Origin: an uncultured Paracoccaceae bacterium
GTDB taxonomy: Bacteria; Pseudomonadota; Alphaproteobacteria; Rhodobacterales; Rhodobacteraceae
DNA length: 39,390 nt
NCBI GenBank assembly: GCA_947500005.1
Contig: CANMQJ010000028.1
Location: 1-39,390, forward strand
Reading direction: 5' to 3'
Part shown: in pieces, positions 1 to 7,247 of the stretch
Position numbering within the stretch: the first letter of the stretch is position 1
Layout: each line of letters begins with the position of its first letter
The notes under the pieces: model-generated
The model's database searches: none
Seen by the model: the letters and a program-made list of their open reading frames with translations, nothing else
Told to the model about the DNA's origin: nothing
Position numbers and translations under genes: made by a program

Positions 1-26
1 CAGGCTTTGCTCCCCTCAGCGCATTT

Positions 27-69
27 GGTGACACTTCTGCTTTGCAGACCGGGTGACATTTCTACTTGG
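27..69. repeat. Direct repeat, possible insertion-sequence end
   Basis: Two near-identical 18-base units lie at 27-44 (GGTGACACTTCTGCTTTG) and 52-69 (GGTGACATTTCTACTTGG), 25 bases apart and matching at 15 of 18 positions. Repeated GTGACATTTCT-type units near an edge resemble the terminal repeats of some transposable elements such as the IS21 group. This identification is from memory only. No transposase is visible, so it may be the inner part of an element that continues outside the window. Confidence 0.35.
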
Positions 70-106
70 TTGCAACAATATTTTTCGTTGCGATAGTATA
101 TTATCG
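70..106 (+). promoter_or_regulatory. Promoter/operator of the secreted companion gene (palindrome copy 1)
   Basis: The 16-mer CGATAGTATATTATCG at 91-106 equals its own reverse complement at 14 of 16 positions. It is preceded by an inverted repeat, TTGCAAC at 70-76 and GTTGCGA at 87-93. A plausible -35 (TTGCAA, 70-75) and -10 (TAGTAT, 94-99) would place the palindrome over the -10, as expected for a repressor site. The same motif recurs upstream of the virB operon near 7210 and the mob operon near 32150. The sequence shows the palindrome; regulation is inferred. Confidence 0.55.
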
Positions 107-143
107 TATGTATGCTGAACTCCTCTCACGGAGGTCCCCCAGT

Positions 144-839
144 ATGCGCCATTTACTCAAGAAGCTCCTCCCCTCGGTCGCAGTCGCTTTGGCCGTGACA
201 AGCTTTTCGCTGCCGGCACCCGCCCGCGCGCAGACCTACCCGATCGATTGCGCGATCCTCTTGTGCCTGTCTGGCGGCTGGCCCGCTTCCGTCCCTTGCG
301 CCCGAGCCCGCGCCGAGTTCATCCGGCGGATTACGCCTTGGCCAGTGGAACCGCCGCTGCAAATCTGGCGCTGTCCCATGGGCGCGTCCTATGAGAGCGA
401 TCGGCAATCAAACAACGCTGACCGCATAATTGAAGCCTTGTACCGGACCGACAACCGTCGACCGCTCCAATCCTTGCCAGTAGATAATCTCGTTCCCACA
501 GACTTCACCCTTCGGCTTGTTCAGGACCGCGCGGACATCGATATCAGCGGGCCAGAGTTCAATTTCGTGCGGTCCATCCGCGTCTTCGATGTACGGTATG
601 CACGACAGCACGAGTCCGGGCGCGATGGGGATTGTAACCGAAGCGCGACCGTGGTCCTCGGCACCTACGGGACCCAAGGCGATTTCTCATGGCAGCGATC
701 TTCCATAACTGCCCTGCCCGAGGCCCATGTGGGACTTGAACGTTGGGGCCAGAATTGCCCGGGTATCTATCACCGATCTGTCTTCGTCGATTGGCGTGAC
801 TATGAGGGCAATTACGGCTTCGAACAGGTGAACTACTAG
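144..839 (+). CDS. Secreted T4SS-companion protein of unknown function
   Basis: This 231-residue protein starts at ATG 144, preceded by GGAGG at about 130-134. The longer in-frame start at 66 would run through the promoter palindrome and is unlikely. Residues 1-30 form a Sec signal peptide ending in ARAQ. The mature part has several Cys residues and a conserved-looking stretch around PCARARAEF and PPLQIWRCPMG. I associate this family with alphaproteobacterial conjugation regions, but no biochemical function is known to me. Its promoter carries the same palindrome as the virB operon, which ties it to transfer although 5 kb of metal cargo separates it from virB. Confidence 0.6.
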   Translation: MRHLLKKLLPSVAVALAVTSFSLPAPARAQTYPIDCAILLCLSGGWPASVPCARARAEFIRRITPWPVEPPLQIWRCPMGASYESDRQSNNADRIIEALYRTDNRRPLQSLPVDNLVPTDFTLRLVQDRADIDISGPEFNFVRSIRVFDVRYARQHESGRDGDCNRSATVVLGTYGTQGDFSWQRSSITALPEAHVGLERWGQNCPGIYHRSVFVDWRDYEGNYGFEQVNY

Positions 840-1058
840 CGCTGACAAAGACAGCTTTGCCATCATGCTGCGAGAATTTTAGCGTGCTGAGTTGTTCAAA
901 TACCGGCCCTTCGCTGCTTTCGGTGCGTTTGTCCGGAGAGCGGACTAAGCACCATTTCGCTGCGGCTGCGCCAGTGGCCGCTTCAGCTCAATCCGAAAAA
1001 ACGGTTAAACCTAGAGAACCCACAAGGGAATGCTTTCCCCCGCTGCAGGCTACATCAC

Positions 1059-2432
1059 TCACCGCTGTATCAATTGCGGCGCATCGGCATCCCCAAGGGC
1101 CATTTCGGGCAGCCAAGTGATAAGCTGAGGAAACGAGATCAGCGCCGCGATCAATGCAATCTCAATGGCAACAAGGGGTACCGCTCCGCGATAGATATCA
1201 GACAGATTGATACCCTTCGGTGCGGCCATCTTGGCAAAGAACAGGGCATAGCCGAAAGGAGGCGTCAGGAAGGACGTTTGCAAGGCCAACGCAATCAGGC
1301 CAGCGATCCAGATCTGCGCAAAGTAGGCAGAGCCGACGTGATCTGCGAAGTCGAGCTCTGAAATAATCGGCATCAGTACGGGTACAAAGACCAGCAGCAC
1401 CTCGATCCAGTCAAAAACAAACCCAAGTATGATGATCACGCCAAGGAGGATCGCCAACAGTTCCCACCGGGTGAGATCGAATGCGGATATCCACTCGAAG
1501 ATGACGTCCGGTCCACCGACCAGGTGGAAACTGAGCGAGAATACCGATGCGCCCAATACGATGAAGAAGACCATCGACGTCATCGTGCTTGTCTGCACCG
1601 TGACAGAGTTCAACGATGAGAAAGACAAGCGCTTTCGCGCCAGCGCGACCAATAGCGCGCCAAAAACCCCTACTCCAGCCGCCTCTGTTAGTGTCGCAAA
1701 GCCCAGAATGATGCTGAGCGGAATGGATGCGATGACCGCGACAGACGCGAGTACAAACAAGAGGTCTGACACAAGATTGGTCTTGGGTGTGTCCAGCGGG
1801 ATTTCGACCGTTTTTCTCAAGGTGACCGCAAAGTAGACCGCGAAGGCCATGACCATCAGAAGCACAGGTACGATGAGGGCCACATACATCAATCCGATGC
1901 GCAGATAGAACACGTTCGAGATGAAGAACAGCATCACGGCTGGCGGGAACACGACACCCAATGCTCCAGAAGCTGCGACAGCGCCTCCTGCGGTTCGCGG
2001 TGCGTAGCCCGACGCCATCATCGGGGCATAGGCCACCAACGCCACAGTTATGACGGAAGCACCGATCACCCCGGCGGCGGGCGCAAGAACGAGGCCGATC
2101 AGCAAAGTCGCAATGGCGTAGCGACCGGGAACGCCTGTCAGAAGACGCCCCAGCAAGCGAAACATGGTTTCGGCAATCCCGCTGGCATTCAGGATCAGGC
2201 CAAGAAAAATCAACATTGGAACGCTGGTGAATTGGACTGATTCATTGGTCAGTACACCACGGGCCCGCAGGTAGATCAGCCCCAGATGCTGAAAATCAGT
2301 GATCCCCACCCAAACCGCAGCGACAAACCCCAAGAAGCCTGTCCCCGCGAGCACCAGCGCCACCGGAAAGCCACTGAAAACCCCAATCGCCATCACGACA
2401 AGCATGGCAACCGTGAGGACCTCATTCACCAT
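1059..2432 (-). CDS. dctM: TRAP transporter large permease (DctM-like)
   Basis: The 457-residue protein is almost entirely hydrophobic helices, with the loop patterns of the DctM family (GFPVALVLAG near the N terminus; PAAGVIGASVITVA and GALGVVFPPAVMLFF further in). It would be the ion-coupled membrane channel of a tripartite ATP-independent periplasmic transporter. I chose ATG at 2432 because it gives an 11-base overlap with the dctQ stop; an in-frame start at 2471 would overlap dctQ by 50 bases. No periplasmic binding protein (DctP) gene lies nearby, so the substrate cannot be inferred. It is the last gene of the minus-strand operon from 4335. Confidence 0.85.
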   Translation of the reverse strand: MVNEVLTVAMLVVMAIGVFSGFPVALVLAGTGFLGFVAAVWVGITDFQHLGLIYLRARGVLTNESVQFTSVPMLIFLGLILNASGIAETMFRLLGRLLTGVPGRYAIATLLIGLVLAPAAGVIGASVITVALVAYAPMMASGYAPRTAGGAVAASGALGVVFPPAVMLFFISNVFYLRIGLMYVALIVPVLLMVMAFAVYFAVTLRKTVEIPLDTPKTNLVSDLLFVLASVAVIASIPLSIILGFATLTEAAGVGVFGALLVALARKRLSFSSLNSVTVQTSTMTSMVFFIVLGASVFSLSFHLVGGPDVIFEWISAFDLTRWELLAILLGVIIILGFVFDWIEVLLVFVPVLMPIISELDFADHVGSAYFAQIWIAGLIALALQTSFLTPPFGYALFFAKMAAPKGINLSDIYRGAVPLVAIEIALIAALISFPQLITWLPEMALGDADAPQLIQR

Positions 2433-2943
2433 TGTGCAGGCCGCTTGCTTGTTCCGGTGCACCTTGCGCACGTCTCCCTGTCAGAAAGGCGATGTTGCGA
2501 AGGGCTACGATCATCCCGGCAAGAGCCAGCAAGATGGGGCCGATGACCCCGGCAATGCGTTGTGCCCACAACTGGGTTTCCGCGTATTTCGTGGTGCGCA
2601 TCAAACCGTCCCATCCGTAATAGGTCAGGATGGCGGCGAGCGGCAGAAGGACAAAAAGGCCGCCAATCAGTTCGATCCAAGCAATGCGGCGGGCGGACCA
2701 ATGTCTGCGAAGAACATCAACGCGCACGTGACCGTCGCGCAGATAGGTATACCCAAAGGTCAAGAAAATTAGGATGAACAGCAGTGACGTGGACAGGTCC
2801 GGCAAATAGCTCGACACGCCAAGTTGTAGCTTGCGATCCAGCATCTGAAGCGCGCCATAAGCAGCAATCGAAACAACTGTCAGCCACGCAGTCACGACGC
2901 CGATGCCGCGAATGCCACGGTCAATCCAATCCAAAAATCTCAA
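2422..2943 (-). CDS. dctQ: TRAP transporter small permease (DctQ-like)
   Basis: The 173-residue protein has four predicted membrane helices and the general form of the DctQ subunit, which partners DctM in TRAP transporters. It starts with TTG at 2943, preceded by GGGAGG about 9 bases upstream. It lies 37 bases after lspA and overlaps dctM, so the two permease genes are likely translated together. The missing DctP partner is odd: the pair either uses a binding protein encoded elsewhere or is a remnant of a larger cluster. Confidence 0.8.
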   Translation of the reverse strand: MRFLDWIDRGIRGIGVVTAWLTVVSIAAYGALQMLDRKLQLGVSSYLPDLSTSLLFILIFLTFGYTYLRDGHVRVDVLRRHWSARRIAWIELIGGLFVLLPLAAILTYYGWDGLMRTTKYAETQLWAQRIAGVIGPILLALAGMIVALRNIAFLTGRRAQGAPEQASGLHNGE

Positions 2944-2980
2944 GCCGAATTCCCTCCCAAAGTTCTTTGCCTGTTAGCTG

Positions 2981-3490
2981 TTATCCCCCCGTGACATCTC
3001 CCTTGCGATTGTCTTGTTCCCGATTTTCCGGCCTGACTTTCGAGGTGCGAAAGCTGTCCCAGAACAGCAATGCTGCCCCACAAAAGATCGCCACGTCAGC
3101 CAAGTTGAAGGACGGCCAGTGGTATGACCCGTAATGGAAGTCGAGAAAGTCAGGGACGGCCTGATAGCGCAGACGGTCAAGGATATTGCCAAGCGCGCCT
3201 CCGATGATCAGACCGAGCGCCGCACCTGTCAGCCTGTCCGGAGCCTTCCACAGCCAGATCAGCAGCCATGCCACGACCACGGCAGCAAGTGCGACCAGAC
3301 CCCACCAGGGTACGACCCCGCCGAGCATACCGAAGCTGACCCCATCGTTCAAAACCCGCACGAGGTTGAGAAAGGGCAGAACCTCGACCCCGTTCTCAAG
3401 CGCCGGGGAGTTCAGGGCAAGAGCCTTGGTGCCCTGATCAACACCAAACGCGGCGATGGCGCAAAGCCCACCGAGAACGCGGCTGTTCAT
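2981..3490 (-). CDS. lspA: Lipoprotein signal peptidase (LspA)
   Basis: This 169-residue protein has the signal peptidase II layout: four hydrophobic segments, an early DQGTK motif (residues 18-22), GNILDR (101-106) with the first catalytic Asp, and FNLAD (128-132) with the second. The family cleaves prolipoprotein signal peptides in the inner membrane. Its ATG at 3490 overlaps the stop of the cation transporter gene by 4 bases (ATGA). Extra lspA copies linked to heavy-metal efflux genes are well known, as with pbr-type lead resistance, so this is probably a metal-island copy rather than the housekeeping gene. Confidence 0.9.
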   Translation of the reverse strand: MNSRVLGGLCAIAAFGVDQGTKALALNSPALENGVEVLPFLNLVRVLNDGVSFGMLGGVVPWWGLVALAAVVVAWLLIWLWKAPDRLTGAALGLIIGGALGNILDRLRYQAVPDFLDFHYGSYHWPSFNLADVAIFCGAALLFWDSFRTSKVRPENREQDNRKGDVTGG

Positions 3491-4335
3491 GCCACCGCCT
3501 TCAGATCGGCCCGCGCGTCGCGGATGATCGCCCATGACGAGTGCAGGAACAGTCCGGCGATCCCGAAGGCTACGATGAGATCGGGCCATGCGCTGCCTAG
3601 CCAAACCACCAGCCCGGCGGCGATAACGACTGCGGCGTTGCCGATGGCGTCGTTGCGCGAGAACAGCCAGACAGCGCGCATGTTCGCGTCGCCCTTGCGG
3701 TACCGCAGCAACGGCAGCACGGAGATGACATTTATCACAAGAGCAATCAGGCCCAGAATCCCCATCAAAGTGGCGTCTGGGGTTGTCGGCTCGAATGCCC
3801 TTATGATGGTCGTGCCAAAGACTCCAAGACCAAGCAGGCCGAGGAAGATGCCCTGGATCAGGGCCGACCGCGCTCGCCAAGCGAGGCTCCAGCCGATGGC
3901 CAACAGGCCGAGGAAGGTGATTGCGCCGTCGCCGATGAAATCCAACGCGTCGGCCTTCACGGCCTGTGATCCGGCAATGAACCCGCCGATCATTTCAAGA
4001 ACGCCATAACCAACATTCAGGATCACAACGATCCAGAGCGCGCGGCGATAGCCAGGGTCCTGATGGGCCGCACCTTGCTGAATATCTTCGTCGCTCTCGA
4101 TGCGGTCAAACCCATACCCTGTTGTCTCGACGGCTTTTTCAATTTCCGGCAAGCGCGCTTCGGGAGCTGTCAAAGTCATTATGTGCGTTGCAGTAGACAC
4201 TTTCACGGCGTCAGGCGCGATACCCGCAGATTGCGCCGCCCGCTCGATCTGGGCGGCATCCTTGGCGCAATCCATGCCGGAAACGCGGTAACGAAAGGAT
4301 GGGATATCTGCTATCGCGCTTTCTGCGTTGGCCAT
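3487..4335 (-). CDS. Cation diffusion facilitator with N-terminal HMA-like domain
   Basis: The 282-residue protein starts at ATG 4335 with AGGAGAA upstream. Residues about 14-80 resemble a heavy-metal-associated domain, but the usual CxxC is reduced to one Cys (GMDCAKD). A cation diffusion facilitator (CDF) domain follows with about six membrane helices, the metal-site motif DALDFIGD, and a second conserved element SRNDAIGN. CDF proteins export divalent metals such as Zn, Cd or Co in exchange for protons. The gene diverges from a CmtR-like regulator and is coupled to lspA, which points to Cd, Pb or Zn resistance. The exact metal is inferred. Confidence 0.85.
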   Translation of the reverse strand: MANAESAIADIPSFRYRVSGMDCAKDAAQIERAAQSAGIAPDAVKVSTATHIMTLTAPEARLPEIEKAVETTGYGFDRIESDEDIQQGAAHQDPGYRRALWIVVILNVGYGVLEMIGGFIAGSQAVKADALDFIGDGAITFLGLLAIGWSLAWRARSALIQGIFLGLLGLGVFGTTIIRAFEPTTPDATLMGILGLIALVINVISVLPLLRYRKGDANMRAVWLFSRNDAIGNAAVVIAAGLVVWLGSAWPDLIVAFGIAGLFLHSSWAIIRDARADLKAVA

Positions 4336-4373
4336 GATCGCAGTTCTCCTGCTAAAGTGGATCAAAGGATAAT

Positions 4374-4393
4374 ATATCAGTGAGCAATGATAT
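4374..4393. promoter_or_regulatory. Candidate operator of the ArsR/CmtR-like regulator
   Basis: ATATCA (4374-4379) and TGATAT (4388-4393) form a perfect 6-base inverted repeat with an 8-base spacer. It overlaps the regulator's GTG start at 4380 and lies 39 bases from the divergent efflux gene start. Position and AT-richness fit an ArsR/SmtB-family operator controlling both directions. The repeat is seen; binding is inferred. Confidence 0.45.
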
Positions 4394-4736
4394 GACGCAG
4401 ATCGTTGTGGACCGCAAGGTCGGTACCATTGAACAACGAGCAAAACTATTTCGCGGCTTTGCCGACCCAAGCCGCTTGTCTATTCTCGGCGCGCTGTGCG
4501 GGGAGCCGCTGGTTGTTCACGAACTCGTCGAGCGTACGGGACTATCACAACCAAACGTATCCAACCACTTGCGATGCTTGTTGGAGTGCGGGCTAGTTAA
4601 CAGCGACCGAGATGGGCGCTTCATCCGCTACCGTATCAGTAGCGCACGTATCGCAACGCTGTTGAGCGATGTGGACGCACTTCTCGATGTGGTCGCAGGG
4701 GGCGTTGAGTCCTGCGACAACTATCGCGGGAGATAA
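4380..4736 (+). CDS. ArsR/SmtB-family metal sensor, CmtR-like
   Basis: The 118-residue protein has the ArsR winged helix, with recognition-helix region ELVERTGLSQPNVSNHL. Cys66 and Cys70 lie in that helix (CLLEC) and Cys112 near the C terminus. This spacing (4 and 42 residues) closely follows Cys57, Cys61 and Cys102, which bind Cd/Pb in mycobacterial CmtR. A Cd or Pb sensor is therefore the best reading, repressing the divergent efflux operon until metal binds. The start is GTG 4380; ATG at 4392 is an alternative and would put the whole inverted repeat upstream of or at the start. Confidence 0.85.
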   Translation: MSNDMTQIVVDRKVGTIEQRAKLFRGFADPSRLSILGALCGEPLVVHELVERTGLSQPNVSNHLRCLLECGLVNSDRDGRFIRYRISSARIATLLSDVDALLDVVAGGVESCDNYRGR

Positions 4737-4787
4737 GCAGCCACTAAGCGATGAAATAGACTAGGACAGAGCTAAAGGACGACTGAT

Positions 4788-5255
4788 ATTGATGTAACGC
4801 GCCGTCAAATTATTATAGCCGCTGTAGGTCTTACCATCATTGCACCCTTCGCCGCGATTGCGCAGGGAGCTCCGTCGATCCACGTTCTTAAGGACCCGAA
4901 TTGCAGCTGTTGCCGGGTTTGGGTCGATATTCTTCGAGCGGAAGGCTTTCGTGTAACCGAGGAGCGCAGCTTTGGCACTCTGCTGGTTCGGCACAAGTTG
5001 GACAATGGCATCCCTCAAGACATGATGTCGTGCCACACGGGCGAGATCGATGGCTACATGATCGAGGGCCATGTGCCGGCTGCAGACATCCGTCGCCTTC
5101 TGGACGAACGTCCAGATGCAGTCGGTCTCGCCGTTCCAGGCATGCCCTATGGATCACCCGGAATGGGGCCGGAAGATCAGCGGGAAGCCTACGAAGTATT
5201 CCTGATCCGGCGCGACGGTAGCACCGAAGTGTTCACGAGTTATGACGCAGCCTGA
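4788..5255 (+). CDS. DUF411 periplasmic protein, copper-associated
   Basis: The reading frame encodes about 155 residues: a signal peptide ending AAIAQG, the Cys cluster DPNCSCCRVW, the conserved GIP...SCHT block and the tail motif LAVPGMPYGSPGMG. These are hallmarks of DUF411, a family often found with copper-resistance genes. There is no ATG, GTG or TTG before the signal peptide: an in-frame TAA lies at 4773 and the only usable codon is ATT at 4788, with AAAGGA upstream. An ATG at 4792 is followed at once by TAA; removing two bases there would give a normal start, MTRRQ. It is either a rare ATT start or a small indel. Confidence 0.75.
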   Translation: MDVTRRQIIIAAVGLTIIAPFAAIAQGAPSIHVLKDPNCSCCRVWVDILRAEGFRVTEERSFGTLLVRHKLDNGIPQDMMSCHTGEIDGYMIEGHVPAADIRRLLDERPDAVGLAVPGMPYGSPGMGPEDQREAYEVFLIRRDGSTEVFTSYDAA

Positions 5256-5293
5256 GGTGAAATTAGACGATCAGAAATAATAGGGAGAAGACG

Positions 5294-5839
5294 ATGACAC
5301 AGCATAGACTACGATTTATGGGTTTGGGCGCGGTGTTTGTCATCATTGCCACTGTGGCCGTCGCACAGCAGCAACGAGGCGATTGGTGGGGCCACGGGCC
5401 GATGGGACCGGGCCACATGTGGTCTGAACGCATGCCTGGCTGGGGGCACGGAAACATGGGACCAGGCCAGCAGCAGCGCATGCAACGACACTGGACTTAC
5501 ATGAACGAGGGCGTGCCCGCAGCTTATCGGGGTGCTCGGAACACTATTCGCGCGACGCCTGAAGTTATCGCGGAAGGCCAGACGCTATACACAGCGAACT
5601 GCGCAAGTTGTCATGGAGCCGAGGGTCTCGGGGATGGTGAGGCCGGTCGGTCTCTCGTGCCTTCTCCGGCTCTCCTTAGATGGTTTGTTCAGATGCCGAT
5701 GTCGGGAGACGAGTATCTGCTCTGGGCAATTTCTGAGGGCGGTCAGCGCTTCGGAACAGAAATGCCAGCCTTCAGGGAAGCGCTGACTGAAGAAGAAATC
5801 TGGAAAATCATCGCATACATGCGTGCGGGGTTCCCGTGA
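5294..5839 (+). CDS. c-type cytochrome with Met/His-rich N-terminal region
   Basis: This 181-residue exported protein has a signal peptide (about residues 1-25), a Gly/His/Met/Trp-rich linker at about 28-62, and a class I cytochrome c domain with haem motif CASCH and a likely axial Met in TEMPAF. It starts at ATG 5294 after AGGGAG. The linker resembles metal-binding stretches of periplasmic copper proteins. It follows the DUF411 gene by 38 bases, and the two probably form one unit for periplasmic copper handling or electron transfer. The electron partner cannot be seen. Confidence 0.8.
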   Translation: MTQHRLRFMGLGAVFVIIATVAVAQQQRGDWWGHGPMGPGHMWSERMPGWGHGNMGPGQQQRMQRHWTYMNEGVPAAYRGARNTIRATPEVIAEGQTLYTANCASCHGAEGLGDGEAGRSLVPSPALLRWFVQMPMSGDEYLLWAISEGGQRFGTEMPAFREALTEEEIWKIIAYMRAGFP

Positions 5840-6443
5840 TACCGCGCACCGCGAACACTTTGTAGAGCTTTTGGCGGTGCTTCCAAAAATACACAATTTC
5901 GCCGATCACCACCAAAACTGACATTGGTGGAGCGCGCAGCATCGCTCACTCTGGGCTCCTTCGAGACCTTCGCTGCCATCAGCTCAAATGACCGGTACGC
6001 TCGCAGACCCTTTCCATCAATATGAACTGGCGGCTGCGTGAGAATCCTATCCACTGTCACTTTTTCGAATCCGCGTGAGCGCATCGAAGTCGATTTCTTG
6101 CTTCTGTTCGTCACTTATATCCGGCCGGGTTTCCGATACCGGCTGGGGCCCTTGGACGTCCCACATCACCGCATGTGAGCCTGTACTCCAACGATAAACC
6201 CAACCAACAACACTGCACCCATCGGTCCCGATCAGATTGGCGATCGCGACGCCCTCACCCCTATCATCGTTCACTGTTTACTGACTTCCTGCACTGTGGC
6301 GCTGCGAATTGCGGCGTGGGGTTGCAGAGCGTTCACTACGACCGCGCGCCGGACTTCGTTGATTTTGGCTACCTGGTCCTCGATGAGGGAATGATCATCA
6401 GACCGGGAAAATGGGTTTCCGCGTTCTCAACAATTCATTGGCT
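5840..6443. other. 604-base stretch with no well-supported gene
   Basis: Between the cytochrome and the XRE gene only one short minus-strand frame (6047-6274) looks possibly genuine. Another minus-strand frame (5743-6084) overlaps the cytochrome tail and has no recognisable motif. The stretch from about 6280 to 6430 on the minus strand is an open frame without a start codon, perhaps gene debris. No repeat or RNA gene was recognised. It may be the scar where the metal cargo joined the conjugation backbone. Confidence 0.4.
6047..6274 (-). CDS. Small hypothetical protein
   Basis: This 75-residue frame starts with GTG at 6274, preceded by AGGAAG about 10 bases upstream. It contains a plausible folded segment around VVGWVYRWSTGSHAVMW, which reads like real protein and not a shadow frame. 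The C-terminal third is charged. I do not recognise a family. It lies downstream of the XRE regulator on the same strand but 169 bases away. The call rests only on ribosome-binding site and composition. Confidence 0.3.
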   Translation of the reverse strand: MNDDRGEGVAIANLIGTDGCSVVGWVYRWSTGSHAVMWDVQGPQPVSETRPDISDEQKQEIDFDALTRIRKSDSG

Positions 6444-6701
6444 TCATATCCTGTGGTCGGGCTCCGTGGCGGCTTCGACAATCGACAGGACTTCATCTTT
6501 ATCAAAGCCGATAACCCTCGCCAGAACTGTAAACTCCACGACGTCGATACGACGCTCGCCGCTTTCGAGACGTGCCACAAACGACTGGTGGCGTTTGAGC
6601 TTCGCCGCCAACTGCTGCTGGCTGAGACCCGCATTCTGACGTGCATCAACCAACGCACGGACGAGCGCCAACTGGCCATTTGTTCTGATTGTCTTTGCCA
6701 C
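6444..6701 (-). CDS. XRE-family DNA-binding regulator
   Basis: The 85-residue protein is a single helix-turn-helix domain of the Cro/C1 (XRE) type, with core ARQNAGLSQQQLAAKLKRHQ, a following SFVARLESGERR and the typical C-terminal helix. The start is GTG at 6701 with AAAGG 9 bases upstream. An ATG further upstream is followed immediately by TGA and cannot be used. Two perfect inverted repeats lie just upstream, suggesting autoregulation. As the only stand-alone XRE protein beside the conjugation operon it is a candidate transfer regulator. No toxin partner was recognised. Confidence 0.85.
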   Translation of the reverse strand: MAKTIRTNGQLALVRALVDARQNAGLSQQQLAAKLKRHQSFVARLESGERRIDVVEFTVLARVIGFDKDEVLSIVEAATEPDHRI

Positions 6702-6703
6702 GC

Positions 6704-6761
6704 GTCACATACCTTTTGTGACGTCGCTAGCGGATGAAATCTGTTATCTAAAAAGTAGATA
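6704..6761 (-). promoter_or_regulatory. Inverted repeats upstream of the XRE gene
   Basis: GTCACA (6704-6709) pairs with TGTGAC (6717-6722) around a 7-base spacer. TATCTA (6745-6750) pairs with TAGATA (6756-6761) around a 5-base spacer. Both arm pairs are perfect. The first covers the leader next to the GTG start; the second lies where a promoter would be expected. They are plausible operators for XRE self-control. Neither resembles the CGATA-type palindrome at the transfer promoters. Confidence 0.45.
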
Positions 6762-6825
6762 TTTGAGGGTGTTACCGGCGTCTGGTTTCCATGGGCTGCA
6801 AGTCTGATGCACACCCAATCGCCCA

Positions 6826-7146
6826 TCAATCCCCCACCAGTTCCAGAAACCGACCGTAGTCCTGACTGACTTCGCGGGCTTCTTCGAAGGCGCGCGCGCG
6901 CTCCTGCTCGAGGCAGCGGAAGTAGTCCTGAATGTCCGTTATGTAGACCTCAAAGTCCCGTCGGATGATGTCGGCATAATCCCGAGCGGCCTGCGAATCG
7001 CTTGGAACGAACGGCTGGACCGGGGCGAGGCATGACCCGGCCTCGCTTGCGACCGGAGCGAGCATCAGCAAGGCCACAGCCTGTATCTTCACCCACCGGC
7101 TCAACCACAGGTTTCTGAAACCCCTATTTTCCTTGATAGACTCCAT
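6826..7146 (-). CDS. Small periplasmic T4SS-companion protein
   Basis: The 106-residue protein has an N-terminal signal peptide (hydrophobic core VALLMLAPVA, cleavage near SEAG) and a short acidic, helical mature domain with two Cys (SCLAP and YFRCLEQERARAFEEA). I associate this family with alphaproteobacterial virB regions; its role is unknown. It diverges from the virB operon across a 101-base intergenic region containing palindrome copy 2, so both directions may be co-regulated. The ATG at 7146 has only a weak ribosome-binding site. Confidence 0.6.
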   Translation of the reverse strand: MESIKENRGFRNLWLSRWVKIQAVALLMLAPVASEAGSCLAPVQPFVPSDSQAARDYADIIRRDFEVYITDIQDYFRCLEQERARAFEEAREVSQDYGRFLELVGD

Positions 7147-7190
7147 TGGCCGTGCCTAGTGTTTGTGTAACCGAGATACAGCCGTATCTG

Positions 7191-7227
7191 TCGCAATATA
7201 TCTTGCGATTAATAATATACTATCGTA
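7191..7227 (+). promoter_or_regulatory. Promoter/operator of the virB operon (palindrome copy 2)
   Basis: TAATAATATACTATCG at 7210-7225 matches the reverse complement of the 16-mer at 91-106 at 14 of 16 bases. Directly upstream, TCGCAA (7191-7196) and TTGCGA (7203-7208) form a perfect inverted repeat, corresponding to the TTGCAAC/GTTGCGA pair of copy 1. The whole block aligns with the promoter at 70-106. It lies 23 bases before the first operon start at 7248. Confidence 0.55.
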
Positions 7228-7247
7228 ACTCTGGGCTTCAAGTGGGA

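Noticed and set aside
2981..3880. A 299-residue open frame containing lspA
   Set aside because: Only the last 169 residues are protein-like. The front part is the antisense-overlap shadow of the cation transporter, and ATG 3490 gives a normal 4-base overlap.
3134..4009. Plus-strand frame of 291 residues across lspA and the cation transporter
   Set aside because: It is antisense to two well-supported genes, with low-complexity Arg/Pro/Ser composition.
4361..4380. GGATAATATATC at the ArsR start as another copy of the transfer operator
   Set aside because: It shares only the ATAATATA core, lacks the CGTA/TATCG arms, and fits better as part of the local ATATCA/TGATAT repeat.
5743..6114. Minus-strand frame of 123 residues downstream of the cytochrome gene
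   Set aside because: It overlaps the cytochrome tail antisense and shows no motif or clear ribosome-binding site. I kept only a general note on the region.
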